From NCBI RefSeq assembly GCF_000021985.1, contig NC_011901.1, positions 2,924,501 through 2,988,500 on the forward strand: a DNA stretch of 64,000 bases, written 5' to 3'. Source of the DNA: Thioalkalivibrio sulfidiphilus HL-EbGr7. Lineage in GTDB: Bacteria > Pseudomonadota > Gammaproteobacteria > Ectothiorhodospirales > Ectothiorhodospiraceae. The notes below the pieces were generated by a model that ran no database searches, was not told where the DNA came from, and saw only the letters and a program-made list of their open reading frames with translations. Positions 26,058 through 33,591 of this stretch are shown piece by piece. Numbering within the stretch: position 1 is the first letter of the stretch; each line of letters begins with the position of its first letter. A program made the translations under genes and the position numbers.

Positions 26058-26942
26058 ATGGAACTACGCCATCTTCGATGCTTCATTGCCGTGGCTGAAG
26101 AACGCAGCTTCAGTCGGGCCGCTGAGCGCCTGCACATCGAGCAATCTCCTCTTTCACGCACTATCAAGAAGCTCGAATCCGATCTGGGCGTTGTTCTGTT
26201 CCAACGCACGTCTCGCGGCACACGCCTGACGTGGGCCGGCCAGGTCTTTCTGGAAGATGCCCGCCGCGTCCTTGTTGCCCTAGAACAGGCGAAGACCAAC
26301 GCAAAGGCCGCTGCAACCGGCTATCGCGGCACTTTGCGTGTAGCCCTATCTGACGGCATCGCCCGAACCCGTCTAAGCGCATTGCTCGCCCTGTGCAGAG
26401 AAGAGGAGCCGGAAGTCGAGATACGGCTATTTGAAATGCCGTTTTCCCAACAGCTACGGGGCTTACGCCATGATCTGTACGATGTCGGTTTCACCCTGGC
26501 CGATGCAGTCGCGCCTGGCATCATTGCTCAGCCAGTTTGGCGTGATCCATTGGTGGTGGCTGTTCCAGCCAGACATCCATTGCTGGCGCACAAGCACTTG
26601 CCACTGAATGAAGTGGTGAACTACCCCTTGGTGCTGTGCCATCCCGAAGTCTGCGAGGGCTGCAACCAACAGTTGGAACGTCTGCTTCGCTCGGTCGATG
26701 CGGAGCCCACCGTTGTTGAGCGAGTAGCCTCGCATGACCTGATGTTGGCACTGGTAGCGGCCGGCTATGGAGTCGGATTTTCCAGTGCGGCGCACATCGA
26801 AGCTTGCAGGAGCACGGACGTGATCGCGCGTCCTCTGGCCGAACGCGCCTTTACGTTCACGACCTACCTGCTAAGGCCCAACAACGAGCCGTCCGAACAG
26901 TTGAGCAACTTTATTCGCCGAGTCGGCAAGGTAGCCACGTAA
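26058..26942 (+). CDS. LysR-family transcriptional regulator
   Basis: About 294 residues from the ATG at 26058, which follows TAGGAGG by 6 bases. The N-terminal winged helix-turn-helix is MELRHLRCFIAVAEERSFSRAAERLHI followed by SPLSRTIKKLESDLGVVLF. The effector domain follows with LRVALSDGIARTRLSALL and PVWRDPLVVAVPARHPL. The segment CHPEVCEGCNQQLE is cysteine-rich, a possible metal or redox sensor, though this is only suggestive. It closes the efflux block and may regulate it. Its target is unknown. Confidence 0.92.
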   Translation: MELRHLRCFIAVAEERSFSRAAERLHIEQSPLSRTIKKLESDLGVVLFQRTSRGTRLTWAGQVFLEDARRVLVALEQAKTNAKAAATGYRGTLRVALSDGIARTRLSALLALCREEEPEVEIRLFEMPFSQQLRGLRHDLYDVGFTLADAVAPGIIAQPVWRDPLVVAVPARHPLLAHKHLPLNEVVNYPLVLCHPEVCEGCNQQLERLLRSVDAEPTVVERVASHDLMLALVAAGYGVGFSSAAHIEACRSTDVIARPLAERAFTFTTYLLRPNNEPSEQLSNFIRRVGKVAT

Positions 26943-27471
26943 ATTCGGCGATTCAAAGTCGTTACCTTTTAGGTCTCCATCAAGACCTGCGTGGTATGCG
27001 TCGTAGTGATCTTCGCTACCAGACTGCAATCAGCGCGATATGCGTATGCACTCGGGCTTTATAGACGTGGACCGGCATCACACGCACACCCAGCGACGCC
27101 CATTCAAGAATCCGCTGTAGGCTGCCGCCCAGGTCAGCCTTGAGACCTTTCAGGTCTGGACCCCGCCCGTGGAGCACGACGAATCTCATCAAGACCTTTC
27201 TGGTCTTTACGGTGCCGTGACAAGCAAGAAAACTCCAAGGTCCGCAACTAACCAACACCAACCGGGAGGCGGAAGCACTTGGCTACGATGAAATCAGGAC
27301 TGTCAGCGAAATGGCAGGAATCGAAGACGTTGAGGATACAGCGCCCAGACACATCCTCATAGCGACTAGCCACCACACCAGTCCTACCCTTGCCGGATCG
27401 CGCCCAGGCAGCGATAGCGGCATGACGACATCCGTCCAAGTGAAACCTGGAAGCACTGTCGGAGGAGACGG
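26943..27471. other. Low-information spacer with one possible small minus-strand ORF
   Basis: There is no strong gene in this 530-base gap. A minus-strand frame at 27016-27189 could encode 57 residues (MRFVVLHGRGPDLKGLKADL and on). Short direct words such as AAGACCTTTC/GAGACCTTTC recur at 27145-27215. Confidence 0.4.
27016..27189 (-). CDS. Possible small conserved ORF
   Basis: A frame of 57 residues with an even mix of charged and hydrophobic residues (DLGGSLQRILEWASLGVRVMPVHVYKARV). It has protein-like composition and a plausible ATG at 27189, but I recognise no family and see no clear ribosome site. It could be chance. Confidence 0.3.
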   Translation of the reverse strand: MRFVVLHGRGPDLKGLKADLGGSLQRILEWASLGVRVMPVHVYKARVHTHIALIAVW

Positions 27472-28239
27472 ATGGCTGGCACAGAAACGCGCAAGACAGG
27501 TGACCTTCACCATTCCAAGGTGTTTTATCGCCCCATCGAGGCCGCCATCCGCTGGAGCAGGCTGACCCGGTTTGAACCCCGCATTCTCGACACATTGGGC
27601 GCCAGGCCGATACCCGACCCAGGCGACTTTCCGAGATGGCCGATGCTTCGCCTCAACACCGAGCGCATATTCGACGCGATCAGGAACGGCGACCTCCCGT
27701 ATGGCAAAGCCGGCATTACCTGCGACGATCCCTCGCTGATCGATGATCCAGATCTCACCGTTCGGCACGTCGATCTTAAGACATGGATGTCGCGCTTCTA
27801 TCCCGACCAGAGACCTGCCTTTCTTTTCGACGCGATAGAGCGCCGGCTCCACCCGGCGGTCAGCATCGAAACCGTCCAGACGCTGCTTGCCGAACAGGAA
27901 GCGCTCAGGATTCGCCTCGCGGACCGCGAACAATCCTTCAGCACTCTGCATGAGCAACATGAGCTGCTGTGCCGACAGGCCGAGAGCTGGGACTCGGCAG
28001 GTCGTGAAGTCACACCCCGGAGCGAAACGACCTATCTCAATATCGTTGGCGGGCTGCTGACCTTGCTGCTCGGCAAGTCACCGGGCGGGAGGCCGTACTC
28101 GTCGTTCGAGACGACGGATTCCGTCATCAGCGCATTGCTTGCCCACTACGAAGGCCGGCCCGGAATCAGCGAGCGCACTTTATGGGCAAAATTCTCTGCG
28201 GCAAGGCGGCATCTGGACGCCAGCGATCGCCGACGGTAG
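27472..28239 (+). CDS. Hypothetical protein of the ICE accessory region
   Basis: A 255-residue soluble protein preceded by GGAGGAGACGG. It has a mid-protein block WPMLRLNTERIFDAIRNGDLPYGKAGI, a coiled helix (LLAEQEALRIRLADREQSFSTLHEQHELL), and a C-terminal segment ISERTLWAKFSAARRHLDASD. Proteins like this occur in the variable parts of proteobacterial ICEs, but I know no function. The last 24 codons lie in the 72-bp direct repeat that recurs at 32043-32114, where a truncated second copy of the C-terminus remains. Confidence 0.7.
   Translation: MAGTETRKTGDLHHSKVFYRPIEAAIRWSRLTRFEPRILDTLGARPIPDPGDFPRWPMLRLNTERIFDAIRNGDLPYGKAGITCDDPSLIDDPDLTVRHVDLKTWMSRFYPDQRPAFLFDAIERRLHPAVSIETVQTLLAEQEALRIRLADREQSFSTLHEQHELLCRQAESWDSAGREVTPRSETTYLNIVGGLLTLLLGKSPGGRPYSSFETTDSVISALLAHYEGRPGISERTLWAKFSAARRHLDASDRRR
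28163..28234 (+). repeat. 72-bp direct repeat, left copy (cadmium module boundary)
   Basis: Identical base for base to 32043-32114, with further weaker similarity on both sides. It overlaps the 3' end of the gene at 27472. The two copies bracket cadR, cadA and the methyltransferase gene. Confidence 0.92.
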
Positions 28240-28301
28240 TTGTAGTCGAACCGCTCTCGGAGGGGCAGCTCGTCAAGAAACAAACGCGAAATGCTGTGGT
28301 A

Positions 28302-28862
28302 TCACAGAGTCTGCGCCCGCGAGGTTCTACTCTTGGCCTCCTTTGGAGTCAACTGGCGAGTCCGACCGCCAGTGCGCGTCGGGCGCGCGCCGTTTGGCAC
28401 ATCCACTGCAGCAACCAACAGTTCGGCCTGCGGATTGGGATTCCGAAGGTCGGCGTCGTGGCAATCGCCATCTGACAACCCCTGCAAGATGCCGCACGCT
28501 TCCACCGGCCGAGCACCCGAGCACGTCTCGCGCAGTGCGAGCAAGTGCCGTTTCAACTGCAACAGCGCCTCCATGCGGACTTCCACCTGCTGGATATGAG
28601 CGTCCAGCAGCGCATTGACCTCGCCACAATCCCGAGTCGGGCTATCTCGCAGGCCCAATAGCGTCCGGATCTCGCTCAGCGACATGTCGAGAGAACGGCA
28701 GTGGCGGATGAAACGCAAACGCTCGACGTGCGCGGCGCCGTACAACCGGAAGTTGCCGTCGCTGCGCGCGGGCTCTGGCAACAACCCTTCCTTCTCGTAG
28801 TAGCGGATGGTCACGACCTCGCATCCTGTCCGCTTCGCAAGCTCTCCAATCTTGATTTCCAT
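28302..28862 (-). CDS. cadR: MerR-family Cd/Pb/Zn-responsive regulator (CadR/PbrR type)
   Basis: A 186-residue protein with a MerR winged helix (MEIKIGELAKRTGCEVVTIRYYEKEGLLP), a long dimerisation helix, and the CadR/PbrR metal ligands: C79 in TRDCGEVNALL and the pair in ETCSGARPVEACGIL. The C-terminal tail is longer than in typical CadR and carries further Cys/His. It diverges from cadA across a promoter with a 19-bp spacer and a perfect dyad, the standard MerR switch. It should activate cadA on binding Cd, Pb or Zn. Confidence 0.92.
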   Translation of the reverse strand: MEIKIGELAKRTGCEVVTIRYYEKEGLLPEPARSDGNFRLYGAAHVERLRFIRHCRSLDMSLSEIRTLLGLRDSPTRDCGEVNALLDAHIQQVEVRMEALLQLKRHLLALRETCSGARPVEACGILQGLSDGDCHDADLRNPNPQAELLVAAVDVPNGARPTRTGGRTRQLTPKEAKSRTSRAQTL

Positions 28863-28884
28863 AGCTCATCTACCCATCTATCAC

Positions 28885-28915
28885 TTGACTCTATAGTAAC
28901 TATAGAGATTCTAAT
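28885..28915 (+). promoter_or_regulatory. MerR-type cadA promoter and CadR operator
   Basis: TTGACT (28885-28890) and TCTAAT (28910-28915) are separated by 19 bp, longer than normal. The dyad CTCTATAG-TAA-CTATAGAG (28889-28907) fills the spacer. This is the textbook architecture for activation by DNA distortion through a MerR-family protein. Confidence 0.9.
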
Positions 28916-28954
28916 GGGCAACAACATAGATGACCCATGTGACGGAACTTATTC

Positions 28955-31357
28955 ATGAGCGAACACAGCCCAGAAGGGTGTGACTGTGCGGCCACACCGA
29001 TCATTCCAGCCGCAACGCAAGCCCGACCTATCGCCGAATCGGCCGAGGCTGTCTACCGCATCGAGAACATGGATTGCCCGACTGAAGAGGCACTGATCCG
29101 AAGCAAACTAGGCGGCCTATCGGGTGTGATCGGACTCGACTTCAATCTGATGCAGCGTACCTTGGCGGTGCGACATGAACTGCCTTCGCTGTTGCCGGTT
29201 GAACAAGCCCTGAAGGCGATCGGCATGCAGGCTGTACGCATGGATGCAGCCGTGGCCGGGCAGACCACCAGATTATCCATTGCCAAGATGGATTGCCCGA
29301 CCGAAGAAACGCTGATCCGTAACAAGCTGGCAACCGTGGCCGGCGTCTCCTATCTCGATTTCAATCTGGTGCAACGCACCCTGTCCGTGCGTCATGCCGA
29401 CCACGCGCTGCCAAATGTGCTCGCCGCACTGCAAGCGCTTGGATTCGAGGCACAGGTGCTTGAGGCAGCGGACACCACTACATCGGCTGCCCCGGCGACA
29501 GCACCTACCAAGTGGTGGCCGCTTGCCGTCTCCCTAGTGGCGGCATCGGCAGCGGAGGTCGTCTACTGGCTTCATGACGGCAACCACTGGTCAGTCATCG
29601 CTCTGGCGCTCGTCGCCATTTTCACGGGAGGTCTCTCCACCTACAAGAAGGGCTGGTTTGCGCTCAAGAACCTCAATCTCAACATGAACGCCCTGATGTC
29701 GATTGCCGTCACGGGCGCAATGCTGATCGGTCACTGGCCGGAAGCGGCGATGGTGATGGCGCTTTTCACGCTGGCCGAGGTGATCGAAGCCAGATCGCTG
29801 GATCGCGCCCGTAACGCCATACGCGGGCTACTCGACTTGGCCCCGGAAAAGGCCACCGTGCGACAACCCGACGACACATGGCGCGATGTGGACGCCAAGC
29901 AGGTCGCCATTGGCGCCCGTGTTCGAGTCAAACCGGGAGAACGGATCGCCCTCGACGGCGAAATACTGGTAGGACATTCCACGGTCAATCAGGCGCCGAT
30001 CACCGGCGAAAGCCTCCCGGTTGAAAAGACGCTTGGCGATCCGGTGTTCGCCGGCACGATCAACGAATCCGGTTCGTTCGAATACCGCGTCACAGCCATA
30101 GCCACCAACTCTACGCTAGCCCGCATCATCCATGCCGTAGAGGCCGCCCAAGGCAGCCGTGCGCCGACCCAGCGCTTTGTGGATCAGTTTGCCCGCTGGT
30201 ACACCCCAATCGTCTTCGTCGTAGCCATCGTCGTCGCATTGGTACCACCGCTGTTCATGGGCGCAGCGTGGCTGGACTGGATTTACCGCGCGCTGGTTCT
30301 GTTGGTCGTTGCCTGTCCGTGCGCTCTCGTGATTTCCACGCCTGTCACCATCGTCAGCGGATTGGCCGCCGCTGCGCGCCGCGGCATTCTCATCAAGGGT
30401 GGTGTCTATCTGGAAGAAGGCCGCAAGCTGCGCTGGCTGGCGCTGGACAAGACCGGCACGATCACGCATGGCAAGCCAGCGCAATCCGATTTCGTGGCGT
30501 GGGCCAATGCACAGCCTAGCGACAGCCGCAGAATTGCCGCGAGTCTGGCGGCTCGCTCGGACCATCCCGTATCCAAGGCTGTGGCGCAAGCCGCCAAGGC
30601 TGATGGGGTCGCCTTGCTCGAAGTTGCCGATTTCACCGCATTGCCCGGCAGAGGGGTGAGTGGCCGCATCGACGGTGAGACCTATCACCTCGGCAACCAT
30701 CGGATGCTCGAAGAGCTGGGGCACTGCACGCCGGAACTGGAACAGCGCATCTCCGCGATGGAAGTCGAAGGCAAGACCGTGGTGACGCTGGTATGTACAA
30801 GTGGCGCGCAAGCCCTTATCGCGGTAGCGGACACCATCAAGGACAGCAGCACGAGCGCCATCGAGGATCTGCATGCCCTGGGCATCAAAACCATGATGCT
30901 GACCGGCGACAACCCACATACGGCACAGGCCATTGCCAGGCAAGCCGGCATCGACCGCGCGCAGGGCAACCTATTGCCAGACGACAAACTGCGCGAGATC
31001 GAACAACTGGCGCGGACGGGGAAGGTCGGCATGGTGGGCGACGGCATCAACGATGCGCCCGCCTTGGCTCGCGCTGACATCGGCTTCGCGATGGGTGCCG
31101 CCGGTACCGACACGGCCATCGAAACGGCTGACGTAGCGCTGATGGATGACGACCTGCGCAAGATTCCGACGTTCATTCGCCTGTCACGTGCAACCGCGCG
31201 CGTGCTGACGCAGAACATCGTGCTGGCGCTTGGCATCAAGGCGGTCTTTCTTGCGCTCACTTTCTCGGGACACGCCACGATGTGGATGGCGGTGTTCGCC
31301 GACATGGGCGCAAGCCTGATTGTGGTGCTCAACGGATTGCGTTTGCTGCGCCACTGA
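28955..31357 (+). CDS. cadA: Cd/Zn/Pb-translocating P1B-2-type ATPase
   Basis: An 800-residue ATPase with two N-terminal HMA-like domains whose motif is MDCPTEE rather than CxxC (around residues 38-45 and 110-116), preceded by a Cys-containing leader (EGCDCAAT). The membrane metal site ACPCALVISTP (CPC) places it in P1B-2. The DKTGTITHGKP phosphorylation site, TGES and GDGINDAPA are intact. It exports Cd, Zn or Pb. It is driven by the CadR promoter and followed 19 bases later by a methyltransferase gene. Confidence 0.95.
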   Translation: MSEHSPEGCDCAATPIIPAATQARPIAESAEAVYRIENMDCPTEEALIRSKLGGLSGVIGLDFNLMQRTLAVRHELPSLLPVEQALKAIGMQAVRMDAAVAGQTTRLSIAKMDCPTEETLIRNKLATVAGVSYLDFNLVQRTLSVRHADHALPNVLAALQALGFEAQVLEAADTTTSAAPATAPTKWWPLAVSLVAASAAEVVYWLHDGNHWSVIALALVAIFTGGLSTYKKGWFALKNLNLNMNALMSIAVTGAMLIGHWPEAAMVMALFTLAEVIEARSLDRARNAIRGLLDLAPEKATVRQPDDTWRDVDAKQVAIGARVRVKPGERIALDGEILVGHSTVNQAPITGESLPVEKTLGDPVFAGTINESGSFEYRVTAIATNSTLARIIHAVEAAQGSRAPTQRFVDQFARWYTPIVFVVAIVVALVPPLFMGAAWLDWIYRALVLLVVACPCALVISTPVTIVSGLAAAARRGILIKGGVYLEEGRKLRWLALDKTGTITHGKPAQSDFVAWANAQPSDSRRIAASLAARSDHPVSKAVAQAAKADGVALLEVADFTALPGRGVSGRIDGETYHLGNHRMLEELGHCTPELEQRISAMEVEGKTVVTLVCTSGAQALIAVADTIKDSSTSAIEDLHALGIKTMMLTGDNPHTAQAIARQAGIDRAQGNLLPDDKLREIEQLARTGKVGMVGDGINDAPALARADIGFAMGAAGTDTAIETADVALMDDDLRKIPTFIRLSRATARVLTQNIVLALGIKAVFLALTFSGHATMWMAVFADMGASLIVVLNGLRLLRH

Positions 31358-31376
31358 TTCGCCAGGAGAGAAAAGA

Positions 31377-31991
31377 ATGTCAGATCAACACTATTGGGAA
31401 AGTAAAGCGCGCATCTACGATCGAATCACCGCCCCGTTGGCGCGTCCTATGAAAAGCGCCGCTATCCTTGCGGCGGATGCCGTCCGCGGCGAGAACCGGG
31501 TTCTTGAGGTTGCCGCCGGCACCGGCTTGTTCACCACTGCTATCGCAGGTGCGGCACGCGAGGTCGTTGCCACGGATTACGCCACCGCAATGGTGGCCAT
31601 ACTAGCGAAACGAGTACAGGAGGCAGGGTTCCAGAACGTCCGTTGCGAGCAAGCCGACATCAAAGCACTGCACTTTGATCGTGCCTCATTCGACTGTGTT
31701 GTCGCTGCGAACGTGCTGCACCTAATGCCTGACCTTGCCGCAACGCTTGCGGCGCTGAGACGGGTGCTACGACCAGACGGAAAACTCGTTGTGCCAACGT
31801 TCTGTCACGACGAAACCAGATTGGCTACCGTCCTGTCGAGATTACTTTCACTTACGGGCTTTCCCATCAAGCATCGCTTCTCCACCCGCTCGCTGTGCAA
31901 CGCACTAGAAGCTGCCGGCGTGCGTGTCACGCGCTTCAAGACCTTACCGGGCCTTATTCCGGTTGGCTACGTCGAGGGTGTATTCGACTGA
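31377..31991 (+). CDS. Class I SAM-dependent methyltransferase of the cadmium module
   Basis: About 204 residues from the ATG at 31377 (GGAGAG upstream). The AdoMet motif I is VLEVAAGTGLFTTAI; motif II/III follow in VVATDYATAMVAIL and FDCVVAANVLHLMPD, then LRRVLRPDGKLVVPTF. It resembles UbiE-like small-molecule methyltransferases. It is often found beside CadA-type ATPases in mobile elements, but its substrate there is not known. Its frame is intact and probably co-transcribed with cadA. Confidence 0.85.
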   Translation: MSDQHYWESKARIYDRITAPLARPMKSAAILAADAVRGENRVLEVAAGTGLFTTAIAGAAREVVATDYATAMVAILAKRVQEAGFQNVRCEQADIKALHFDRASFDCVVAANVLHLMPDLAATLAALRRVLRPDGKLVVPTFCHDETRLATVLSRLLSLTGFPIKHRFSTRSLCNALEAAGVRVTRFKTLPGLIPVGYVEGVFD

Positions 31992-32042
31992 GACTCAACC
32001 CCCTCATCAACGTGCTGCTCGTGCATTGCGAGAGTCACCTAA

Positions 32043-32114
32043 GAATCAGCGAGCGCACTTTATGGGCAAAATTCTCTGCGGCAAGGCGGCATCTGGACGC
32101 CAGCGATCGCCGAC
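32043..32114 (+). repeat. 72-bp direct repeat, right copy
   Basis: Identical to 28163-28234. The bases just before it (about 31995-32042) still resemble the corresponding part of the left gene, but only weakly, so this is the tail of a diverged second copy of the gene at 27472 with a homogenised end. Confidence 0.92.
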
Positions 32115-32222
32115 TGTAATTGCAGTCGAACCGTCTGCAGTTGCAGTGCAATCCGTTCCGATGCGCTATTGAATACGAGGCACTTTCCGAACAGCGCCGA
32201 TGAGCGTCAAGGAGTGCCCACC

Positions 32223-32441
32223 ATGTCTTCGCAGACCACCGCCCCGGCGACGCCGGTTGAACGTCGCATCCTGCGCCGCGCCGAAGTCGAAGCCAAAACC
32301 GGCTTCAAGCGCGCGCACATTTACAGCCTGATGAAAGAAGGCAGGTTCCCCAAGGCGCTGCGTTTGGGTGTGCGCGCAGTGGGCTGGGACTCGACCGAGA
32401 TCGACCAGTGGATCGCTGATCGCCTCAAAGAACGCGCCTGA
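32223..32441 (+). CDS. alpA: AlpA-family excisionase/transcriptional regulator
   Basis: A 72-residue protein with the AlpA/MerR-like winged helix: ILRRAEVEAKTGFKRAHIYSLMKEGRFP and the end WDSTEIDQWIADRLKE. AlpA proteins regulate or assist excision of integrated elements. It leads the alpA-parA-small ORF-parB-DUF2857 series, the same order as the alpA operon of ICEclc where these genes control transfer competence. The start at 32223 leaves 44 bases before parA. Confidence 0.88.
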   Translation: MSSQTTAPATPVERRILRRAEVEAKTGFKRAHIYSLMKEGRFPKALRLGVRAVGWDSTEIDQWIADRLKERA

Positions 32442-32485
32442 CGCTTCTCCTTTTCCGGTTCATCTCATTCCGTGAGGAGAAGCCC

Positions 32486-33337
32486 ATGCAGGTGGTATCC
32501 ATCATTTCGACCAAGGGCGGCGTGGGCAAGACGACCACGGCGGCCAACCTGGGCGGCTTCGCGGCCGACGCAGGGCTGCGCGTGCTGCTGCTAGACCTGG
32601 ACGTGCAGCCCACTTTGTCGAGCTATTTCGAGCTGCAAACGCGCGCCCCCGCCGGCATCTACGAGTTGCTGGCCTTCAACGAGCAGGACATCGGCCGGCT
32701 GGTGTCGCGTACCGAGATCGCTGGCCTGGACCTGGTGCTCTCCAACGACGACAAAGGGCAGTTGAACACCCTGTTGCTGCACGCGCCGGACGGACGGCTC
32801 CGGCTGCGCAATCTGTTGCCCGCGTTCCGCGAACACTACGACCTGCTGCTGATCGACACGCAGGGCGCTCGCAGTGTCCTGTTGGAGATGGCCGTGCTTG
32901 CCTCCGATCTGGCGGTGTCGCCGGTCACGCCGGAGATCCTCGCCGCTCGCGAGTTCCGGCGCGGCACCTTGCAACTAATGCGGGACATCGCGCCATACCG
33001 GCGCCTCGGCATCGAGCCGCCGCCGCTGCGCCTGCTCATCAACCGCGTGCATCCGGTTTCCAGCAACGCGCGGCTCATACAGCAGGCACTGCGCGACCTG
33101 TTCCGATCCGAGCCTGGTATCGCCGTGCTCGATACCAGCATTCCCGCCATCGAAGCCTATCCGCGCGCATCGACCCAGGCCTTGCCGGTGCATCGGGTGG
33201 AACACCGACGCCCTACGGGGCGGACGACGCCGGCCGCTTTCGACACGATGCGCGCACTCGCCTGCGAACTGCTGACGAATTGGGAACCCTCGTTCACTCG
33301 GCTGAAAGCGGGGACGCACCGGAGGGGCAACACATGA
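32486..33337 (+). CDS. parA: ParA-family ATPase of the ICE
   Basis: A 283-residue protein with the deviant Walker A STKGGVGKTTTAANL at the N-terminus, LLLDLDVQPTLS, and LLLIDTQGARSVLLEMAVLASD. ParA proteins segregate DNA; in ICEclc the homologue also affects host cell growth in the transfer-competent subpopulation. The stop codon overlaps the start of the next small gene (ATGA at 33334-33337). Confidence 0.93.
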   Translation: MQVVSIISTKGGVGKTTTAANLGGFAADAGLRVLLLDLDVQPTLSSYFELQTRAPAGIYELLAFNEQDIGRLVSRTEIAGLDLVLSNDDKGQLNTLLLHAPDGRLRLRNLLPAFREHYDLLLIDTQGARSVLLEMAVLASDLAVSPVTPEILAAREFRRGTLQLMRDIAPYRRLGIEPPPLRLLINRVHPVSSNARLIQQALRDLFRSEPGIAVLDTSIPAIEAYPRASTQALPVHRVEHRRPTGRTTPAAFDTMRALACELLTNWEPSFTRLKAGTHRRGNT

Positions 33338-33591
33338 CCACCGCGCGCTCCCTCCATCGTCTAAACAAGCGGTTGAAGCCGCTCATCGACTTCGCCCTGA
33401 AGGAAGGCTGGGAGGTCGTTCGCACAGCGGGCGGACACCTGAAATTCACCAAGCCGGGCCTGCCTCCGATCTACACCGGCTCGACGCCCGGCGATCGCCG
33501 CGCCGGCCTCAACGCGCGCGCTCGACTGCGCCGCACCGACCGCGCCATCGACCCGAAAGCGACGACCAGGGAGGCCGACGCCGATGGCTGA
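33334..33591 (+). CDS. Small HicA-like protein between parA and parB (Shi-position)
   Basis: An 85-residue protein with the HicA-like double-stranded RNA-binding core FALKEGWEVVRTAGGHLKFTKPG and YTGSTPGDRRAGLNARARLRR, including the conserved glycine-histidine turn GGHLKF. No HicB partner is present. The same position between parA and parB in ICEclc holds shi, a small gene linked to growth inhibition of the donor cell. The ATGA overlap with parA and the 8-base overlap with parB imply tight translational coupling. Confidence 0.75.
   Translation: MTTARSLHRLNKRLKPLIDFALKEGWEVVRTAGGHLKFTKPGLPPIYTGSTPGDRRAGLNARARLRRTDRAIDPKATTREADADG

Noticed and set aside
27283-27960. Minus-strand frame opposite the hypothetical gene at 27472
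   Set aside because: The plus-strand frame has a strong ribosome site and protein-like heptad patterns, and the minus frame overlaps it entirely.
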